Source: Actinomycetes bacterium
GTDB lineage: Bacteria > Actinomycetota > Thermoleophilia > Solirubrobacterales > Solirubrobacteraceae
DNA length: 16,658 nucleotides
Reading direction: 5' to 3'
Assembly: GCA_023429855.1 (NCBI GenBank)
Contig: JAEZDB010000470.1
Location: 1-16,658, forward strand
Part shown: positions 12,214 through 16,658 of the stretch, one piece after another
How the letters are laid out: every line of letters begins with the position of its first letter
How positions within the stretch are numbered: the first letter of the stretch is position 1
Program-made: the position numbers and the translations under genes
The notes under the pieces: model-generated
Databases searched by the model: none
What the model was told of the DNA's origin: nothing
Seen by the model: only the letters and a program-made list of their open reading frames with translations

Positions 12214-13013
12214 GCGCGTCGGTCCTCACGCGGGGTCGCAGCCTCTCGGCCCCCTCGATCGCGCTGGCGCTGCGCGCGCTGCGGCTCACGCTGCGCCGCC
12301 CCCAGTTCCTCATCCCGCTCTTCTTGATGCCGTCGATCTTCTTGGCGGTCAACACCGGCGGGCTCACCGCGACGACGCAGTTGCCGGGCTTCCCGGAGAC
12401 GACGAGCTTCCTTGCGTTCCAGCTGCCGGCGGCGATGGTCCAGTCGCTGATGCTCAGCGGCCTTCAGGCGGGGATCGCGGTGGCCCTCGAGATCGAGTCG
12501 GGCTTCTTCGACCGGATCGTGACGGCGCCGGTGCCGCGCCTCGCGATCGTCGCCGGGCGCCTGATGGCCGCCGCCGTGCTCGGCGCCGGGCAGGTCACGT
12601 TCTTCTTGCTCGTCGGCGTCGTGTTCGGCGCCGACATGGCCGGCGGGTTGCCCGGCTTCGTCGTGGTCATCGTCCTCGGTGCGCTCGCTGCGGTGGCGTT
12701 CGCGGCCATCGGCCTCGCGATCGCGTTCCGCGCGCGGCAGGCCTCGATCGTCCAAGGCCTCTTCCCGTTCGTGTTTGCCGTGCTGTACCTCTCGTCGGCG
12801 TTCTTTCCGCAGGAGCTGCTGATGCCGCCTGCCGACACGATCTCTGCGATCAATCCGCTCAGCTACATCGCCGACGGGCTGCGCACACCGATCGCGTTCG
12901 GGATGGACTGGGTGCCGATCCTTGAAGGGTTCCTCGTGACGTCCGGCGTGATCGCCGTGGCCAGCGCTGCTGCGGTGGCAGGCATGCGCTGGAGGCTTGC
13001 CGATGCCGCCTGA
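12210..13013 (+). CDS. ABC-2 type permease, DrrB-like (first of two)
   Basis: A 267-residue membrane subunit with about six hydrophobic segments: a first one at FLIPLFLMPSIFLAV, two central ones around 65-130, then ALAAVAFAAIGLAIAF, GLFPFVFAVLYLSSAFF and a last one near 240-262. The segment ESGFFDRIVTAPVPRLAIVAGRL matches the short cytoplasmic coupling region of ABC-2/DrrB permeases, and INPLSYIADGLR is the usual motif before the last helix. ATG 12210 overlaps the ATPase stop (ATGA), so translation is coupled. It pairs with the following paralogue, suggesting a heteromeric channel served by the DrrA-like ATPase. Confidence 0.9.
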   Translation: MSASVLTRGRSLSAPSIALALRALRLTLRRPQFLIPLFLMPSIFLAVNTGGLTATTQLPGFPETTSFLAFQLPAAMVQSLMLSGLQAGIAVALEIESGFFDRIVTAPVPRLAIVAGRLMAAAVLGAGQVTFFLLVGVVFGADMAGGLPGFVVVIVLGALAAVAFAAIGLAIAFRARQASIVQGLFPFVFAVLYLSSAFFPQELLMPPADTISAINPLSYIADGLRTPIAFGMDWVPILEGFLVTSGVIAVASAAAVAGMRWRLADAA

Positions 13014-13842
13014 GACGCTCACCCCTGCCGCAGACGGCGGAACTCCCTTGGGTGGGGCTTCGACGCCGCATACGGCTCGTCTGCTCGACCCCGTGGCGAT
13101 CCGCGTGCTCGTGCGCCGCGGATTCAACGAGATCCTGCGCGTGCCGGGCGCGTCGATTCCCGGGGTCGTCTCGCCGGCCATCTTCCTGCTCGGGCTCACG
13201 CTCGTCTTCGGTGAGGCCACGGCGCTCCCCGGATACGGCACCGACAGCTTCCTCGCCTTCGTGCTGCCCGTCGCGCTGCTGCAGAGCGCCGGCTTCACGG
13301 GTGGCGCGACCGGCGTCAACCTCGGTCGCGACATCGAACAAGGCTGGCTGGACCGGCTCCTGCTCTCCCCCACGAGCCGAACCTCGATTCTGGCGGGGCT
13401 CGTCCTCTCAGCGGCTGCCCGCGTCCTCATCCCTGTCCCGCCGCTCCTCGTGATCGCGATCATCGTCGGTGCGCCCGTGCCAAATGTCGCCGGCGTGCTG
13501 ATCATCTTCACGCTCGTCCCGCTGTTCTCGGCCGTGGCGGCGACGTGGGGTTCGGTGCTGGCGCTCAAGTTCCGCAGCCAGCAAGCTGCGCCCCTGATCC
13601 AGGCGTCGATCCTGAGCACGGTGCTCTTCTCCACGTCGTACGCGCCGCTGGAGCTGCTTGAGCCCTGGATGCAGACGATCGCTGAGATCAACCCCGTCAC
13701 CTACGTCGTCGAGGGCCTGCGGCAGTGCTTCGTCGGCGAGATCACCTGGGCGGTGACGGCCGAGGCGTTTGGCGCGCTGGCGGGCATCGGCGTCGTGGTC
13801 TCGGCGCTCGCACTGGTGCGGTTGCGCCGCTACGAACGCTGA
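13003..13842 (+). CDS. ABC-2 type permease, DrrB-like (second of two)
   Basis: A 279-residue paralogue of the preceding permease. Comparable landmarks are LPVALLQSAGFTGGATGVNL, the coupling region EQGWLDRLLLSPTSRTSILAGL, and INPVTYVVEGLR before the final helix. The N-terminus has a polar extension of about 30 residues before the first helix. I choose ATG 13003 over the TTG at 12997, because GGAGG lies 7 bases before the ATG. The gene overlaps the first permease by 11 bp. It is the last gene of the operon and converges on the HIT gene with a 46-bp gap in which I see no strong terminator. Confidence 0.9.
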   Translation: MPPETLTPAADGGTPLGGASTPHTARLLDPVAIRVLVRRGFNEILRVPGASIPGVVSPAIFLLGLTLVFGEATALPGYGTDSFLAFVLPVALLQSAGFTGGATGVNLGRDIEQGWLDRLLLSPTSRTSILAGLVLSAAARVLIPVPPLLVIAIIVGAPVPNVAGVLIIFTLVPLFSAVAATWGSVLALKFRSQQAAPLIQASILSTVLFSTSYAPLELLEPWMQTIAEINPVTYVVEGLRQCFVGEITWAVTAEAFGALAGIGVVVSALALVRLRRYER

Positions 13843-13888
13843 CCCGGCGAGCGTCTGGGCTGGCGCGCTTCCTCGGGCGCGACGACGC

Positions 13889-14302
13889 CTACGACGTGGA
13901 GCGCAGCACCGCGGCGGCCGCCGAGATGTCTTCGGTGTCGCCCGGGTGCGGGATCCACGGCAGCTGCAGCGGGTCGGCCTGGTAGCGCGGAATCACGTGC
14001 AGGTGGAAGTGGAAGACCGTCTGCCAGGCGTGCTCTCCGCACGAGTTCAGCAAGTTCACGCCATCGGCCCCGAGACCTCGCACGGCACGCCGGGCGATGC
14101 GCTGCCCCATCCGCGTGCAGGCGGCGAGGTCTTCCTCGTCGATCTCCAGCACGTTGTCGGCATGGACCCGCGGAATGACCAGGGTGTGGCCGCGCGTGGC
14201 CGGGTTGATGTCCATGAAGGCGATCACGCGGTCATCCTCGTCGACCTTCGTCGCCGGGATCCGGCCGCTCACGATGGCGCAGAAGATGCAGTCGTCAGGC
14301 AC
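13889..14302 (-). CDS. HIT family hydrolase (HinT-like)
   Basis: A 137-residue cytoplasmic nucleotide hydrolase or transferase of the histidine-triad family. The N-terminus DCIFCAIVSGRIPATKV, with two cysteines, matches the Zn-binding CxxC start of many HIT proteins. DEDDRVIAFMDINPATRGHTLVIPR is the typical core, and the catalytic triad motif is HFHLHVIPR. Relatives hydrolyse adenosine phosphoramidates. The start is GTG at 14302, nine bases after the stop of the nucleotidyltransferase gene, so it is probably the last gene of an alr-nucleotidyltransferase-HIT operon. TAGCCT upstream includes that stop codon and need not be a promoter. The C-terminal 25 residues are Pro/Ala-rich. Confidence 0.95.
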   Translation of the reverse strand: MPDDCIFCAIVSGRIPATKVDEDDRVIAFMDINPATRGHTLVIPRVHADNVLEIDEEDLAACTRMGQRIARRAVRGLGADGVNLLNSCGEHAWQTVFHFHLHVIPRYQADPLQLPWIPHPGDTEDISAAAAVLRSTS

Positions 14303-14311
14303 AGCCGCAGG

Positions 14312-15772
14312 CTAACGCGCGCGGGCCGCTGATTGCGCAACCCCCCAGGCAGCCTCGGTGCTCAGGGTGTCGTCGAGGAACCGTGCGCGGCGTTGGGCCT
14401 CGAGCGCCTCGGCCAGCCACCGGCCTCCCGGTCGCCCCGTGCGCGCCATGAGCGCGTCGCCGTCGAGCAGCGGCGCGGGCGCGCCACCGGCTTCCCGCCA
14501 CTGGATCGCGGCAGGCAGCAGCTCGCGGGTGAGGTCGGCGTGCGCCTCGATCGCCTCCTCGGCGCGGCGTCCGCGGGTGGCGAGCCGGTCGGCGAGCGCC
14601 AGCACGGTGACCTCGACCTCCATCGGCTCGCACCGGTGCAGGTAGTCGTAGACGCCGCCACGATCGAGCGGGCGCGCATGCACGAGGAAGCCGAGCCGCA
14701 GGTGGTTGAGCGTGAGCGACTGCACCGCGCGGACGACCCGCCGCGGAACGCGCAGCCGCTCGAGCATCTGTCCGGCGAGCTTCTCTCCAGCGCGGTCGTG
14801 GTTCGGGAAGCCGATCATGCCGCGGGACTCGTCGACGATGCGCGTCTGCGGCTTGGCGATGTCGTGGAGCAGCGCCCCGAACCGCATCGCTTCGCGGACC
14901 GACCAGCCGCCGCCCACCTCGTCGTCGAGATGATCGCGCACCCACGTCGCCGAGTCCGCGTCGACGTAGGCGCCAAGCGAGTCTTCGAGGGCAAGCGTGT
15001 ACTCGAGGACCTCGCGCGTATGGCCGCCGACGTCGAGGTGGTGGTACTTGCTCTGGGTCACGCCGTCGAGGGCGGCGACTTCCGGCAGCACCGCGTCGGT
15101 ACCCCCGATCGCACGCAGGGTGGCGAGACCCAACAGGGGGTCGGTGGCGGCCATCACGCCGCGGATCTCCGCGCCGATCCGCTCGCCAGCGACCTGGTCG
15201 AGCCGCGGTGCGGCGTCGCGCGCCAGCTGAGCCGTTGCGCCGTCAAGCCGCCAGCCGCCGCCGGCCACCATGCGCGCGATCCGCAGCACGCGCAGCGGAT
15301 CGTCGCGCATCGCGTCAGGACCGCACGCACGCAGGACGCCCTGTGCGAGGTCGGTGACGCCAGAGGCCTCGGCGACGAGGAGGCCGCGGTCGAAAGCAGG
15401 CCAGCGCTCCGCAGCGTCGAGCGGCAGCGCAAGCGCGTTGACGGTGAGGTCGCGGCGGCGCAGGTCGGCAGCGAGCCCCTCCGGGTGCAACGGCATCACG
15501 TCGACCTGGAGGCCGGTGGCCGCCGTGACGCGGTAGCCACCGAAGCGGTCCGACAGCGCGAACCGCGGCGCGCCGAGCACCTCGCTCACACGTCTGGCGA
15601 CGGGCGACGGGTCGCCGTCGATCGCGAGGTCCAGGTCGAGCGGCTGCGTGTCGCCGAGCAGCACATCGCGGATGGCGCCGCCGACGAGCCAGGCGCGGCC
15701 CGGTGCAGCGTGGTGCGCGGCGGCCAGAGCAGTGCGGGCGAGCTGCGCGGAGGAGTGAGCGCCGGCGCTCAC
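14312..15772 (-). CDS. CCA-adding / poly(A) polymerase family tRNA nucleotidyltransferase with HD domain
   Basis: A 486-residue class II nucleotidyltransferase that should add or repair the 3'-CCA of tRNA. Motif A is WLVGGAIRDVLLGDTQPLDLDLAI, with the catalytic Asp46 and Asp48. Motif B RRDLTVNALAL lies near 106-116 and DDPLRVLRIARM near 157-168. A C-terminal HD domain follows (KYHHLDVGGHTREVLEY near 242-258 and LLHDIAKPQ with His303-Asp304), which may give phosphodiesterase or phosphatase activity. CCA-adding and poly(A)-adding enzymes cannot be separated safely by eye. The start is GTG at 15772, overlapping the alr stop by four bases (GTGA). The start codon lies in a perfect 18-bp palindrome. 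Confidence 0.93.
   Translation of the reverse strand: MSAGAHSSAQLARTALAAAHHAAPGRAWLVGGAIRDVLLGDTQPLDLDLAIDGDPSPVARRVSEVLGAPRFALSDRFGGYRVTAATGLQVDVMPLHPEGLAADLRRRDLTVNALALPLDAAERWPAFDRGLLVAEASGVTDLAQGVLRACGPDAMRDDPLRVLRIARMVAGGGWRLDGATAQLARDAAPRLDQVAGERIGAEIRGVMAATDPLLGLATLRAIGGTDAVLPEVAALDGVTQSKYHHLDVGGHTREVLEYTLALEDSLGAYVDADSATWVRDHLDDEVGGGWSVREAMRFGALLHDIAKPQTRIVDESRGMIGFPNHDRAGEKLAGQMLERLRVPRRVVRAVQSLTLNHLRLGFLVHARPLDRGGVYDYLHRCEPMEVEVTVLALADRLATRGRRAEEAIEAHADLTRELLPAAIQWREAGGAPAPLLDGDALMARTGRPGGRWLAEALEAQRRARFLDDTLSTEAAWGVAQSAARAR
15755..15772 (-). promoter_or_regulatory. 18-bp palindrome covering the start codon of the nucleotidyltransferase gene
   Basis: GTGAGCGCCGGCGCTCAC is a perfect palindrome whose first three bases on the minus strand are the GTG start codon and whose bases 2-4 are the alr stop. 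In mRNA it can fold as a 7-bp stem with a CCGG loop, making initiation dependent on ribosomes arriving from alr. Confidence 0.5.
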
Positions 15773-16658
15773 CGGCGCGGCAACCGCGGCCCGAGGCCGC
15801 AGGTGATCTCGTAGTTAATCGTTCCGAGCGTGCGCGCGAGGTCCTCGGCAAGGATGCGGTGTTCGCCCTGCTCGCCGATGAGGACGGCCTCAGTGCCGGC
15901 CTGGACCGGGTCCGCTCCAAGGTCGACGATGACGCTGTCCATGCTCACCGTGCCCACAAGCGGCAGGCGTCGGCCCGCGATCAGGGCGTCGGCCGCGCCG
16001 GTCAGTCCGCGCCGCCAGCCATCGGCGTAGCCGACGGGGATCACGCCGACGTAGCCGTCGGCCGGCGCGACCCAGCGGCGACCGTAGCCCACGCTCTCCC
16101 CCGCTCGCACCGGGTGCACGGCACCGACGGCCGCGCGCAGCGACAACGCAGGGGTCAGCTCGCGCGATGCCGGGTCGGCTCCGAAGGGATCCAGACCGTA
16201 GATCGACACGCCGGGGCGTACGAGGTCGAAGTGCGAGGCCTCCTCTCGGAGGATCGCCGCGCTGTTGGCGGCGTGAACGACGGCAGCCGGGGCAATCTGG
16301 CGAACGTCATCCACCCACGCGCCGAACCGCGTGAGCTGCTCGCCGAAGAACCTGTCGCCGAGTTCGTCGGCGGTCGCGAAGTGCGTCATCGCGCCAGCAG
16401 GCTCCAGACCCGGCACATCGACGCAGCGCTGCAGCAGCGCCAGCGCGTGGTCCGGGTCGGACGTGCCGAGACGGCCCATGCCGGTGTCGAGCTTCACGTG
16501 GACGCGGGCGCCGCCGAGCGCGGCGGCAGCATCGAGGATCTCGTTGGTCCACGCAACGATGTCGGCGTCGGCCGCGAGGACCGCCTCGAGCTCGGCGTGG
16601 GTCAGCGGGCCGAGCACGAGCAAGCGCGCGTCGATGCCCGCCGCGCGCAGCTCAGACG
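15769..16658 (-). CDS. alr: Alanine racemase (partial, N-terminus beyond window)
   Basis: A PLP enzyme that interconverts L- and D-alanine for peptidoglycan. The frame is open to the right edge, so about 75 residues including the PLP-lysine motif are missing; the visible part begins SELRAAGIDARLLVLGPL. Seen motifs: VHVKLDTGMGRLG, GAMTHFATADE, HAANSAAIL, the PLP-phosphate-region RPGVSIYG, the catalytic-tyrosine region ESVGYGRRWVAP, IPVGYADGW, VGTVSMDSVIVDLG and the C-terminal INYEITCGLGPRLPR. These are in the order expected for Alr. The stop TGA at 15771-15769 overlaps the GTG of the nucleotidyltransferase gene. The internal TTG at 16623 is not a real start, because conserved sequence continues upstream of it. 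Confidence 0.96.
   Translation of the reverse strand, partial: SELRAAGIDARLLVLGPLTHAELEAVLAADADIVAWTNEILDAAAALGGARVHVKLDTGMGRLGTSDPDHALALLQRCVDVPGLEPAGAMTHFATADELGDRFFGEQLTRFGAWVDDVRQIAPAAVVHAANSAAILREEASHFDLVRPGVSIYGLDPFGADPASRELTPALSLRAAVGAVHPVRAGESVGYGRRWVAPADGYVGVIPVGYADGWRRGLTGAADALIAGRRLPLVGTVSMDSVIVDLGADPVQAGTEAVLIGEQGEHRILAEDLARTLGTINYEITCGLGPRLPRR

Noticed and set aside
11358..13700. Minus-strand 780-codon open frame opposite the ABC operon
   Set aside because: It is antisense to three recognisable ABC genes, its composition is Ser/Arg/Pro-rich, and it has no domain.
14333..15814. Plus-strand 493-codon open frame opposite the nucleotidyltransferase gene
   Set aside because: It is a shadow with Arg/Val/Glu low-complexity composition; the minus strand carries all class II nucleotidyltransferase motifs.

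Overview
The window is high-GC DNA with a gene set and promoter style that suggest an actinobacterium, most likely of the Thermoleophilia/Solirubrobacterales type. This is an inference from protein flavour: an actinobacterial-type A1 cytochrome oxidase, DrrA/DrrB-like ABC genes, very GC-rich codons and many GTG starts. No marker gene settles the taxonomy. I see no rRNA, tRNA, CRISPR array, insertion sequence or phage gene. It looks like ordinary chromosome with several small uncharacterised genes.

Layout. From 1 to 3912 everything reads on the minus strand: a secreted YncE-like beta-propeller protein cut by the left edge, a DUF4279 protein, thioredoxin reductase (trxB) and a YbhN/UPF0104-type flippase-like membrane protein. 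A divergent promoter region (3913-4087) leads into the respiratory block on the plus strand: ctaC (oxidase subunit II), ctaD (subunit I), ctaB (heme o synthase), a terminator, then a 39-residue membrane peptide overlapping by one base a two-helix protein with a histidine-rich tail, probably small oxidase subunits. No subunit III gene lies in the window. A minus-strand CBS-domain protein and a plus-strand MarA-sized AraC-type regulator then face away from each other across a 454-bp non-coding region rich in promoter and operator-like structure. Next come three small plus-strand genes (an 87-residue zinc-ribbon protein, a Ser/Thr/Gly-rich lipoprotein and a secreted protein) and a tightly overlapping DrrA/DrrB-type ABC exporter operon. 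The right end is again minus strand: alanine racemase (cut by the right edge), a CCA-adding/poly(A) polymerase family nucleotidyltransferase and a HIT hydrolase, closely packed and probably one operon.

How the genes work together. ctaC-ctaD-ctaB supply the CuA subunit, the catalytic core and the farnesyl transfer step of heme a synthesis for an aa3-type oxidase. The alr-nucleotidyltransferase-HIT group is housekeeping. The ABC genes form a complete ATPase plus two-permease exporter of unknown substrate.

The most informative signals are regulatory. Seven genes have a TAnnnT hexamer (mostly TAGAnT) 7-10 bases before the start codon and usually no Shine-Dalgarno, which fits leaderless mRNAs. 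A 16-bp dyad resembling a DtxR/IdeR box sits on such a -10 ahead of the beta-propeller gene. Two TTGC-N4-GCAA dyads bracket the predicted promoter of the AraC-type gene. A perfect 19-bp palindrome lies at the predicted transcript start of the CBS gene. A hairpin hides the Shine-Dalgarno of the lipoprotein gene. I did not find a clearly new multi-gene system; the best candidates for novelty are the tiny membrane peptide pair behind the cta operon and the paired-dyad regulatory region.
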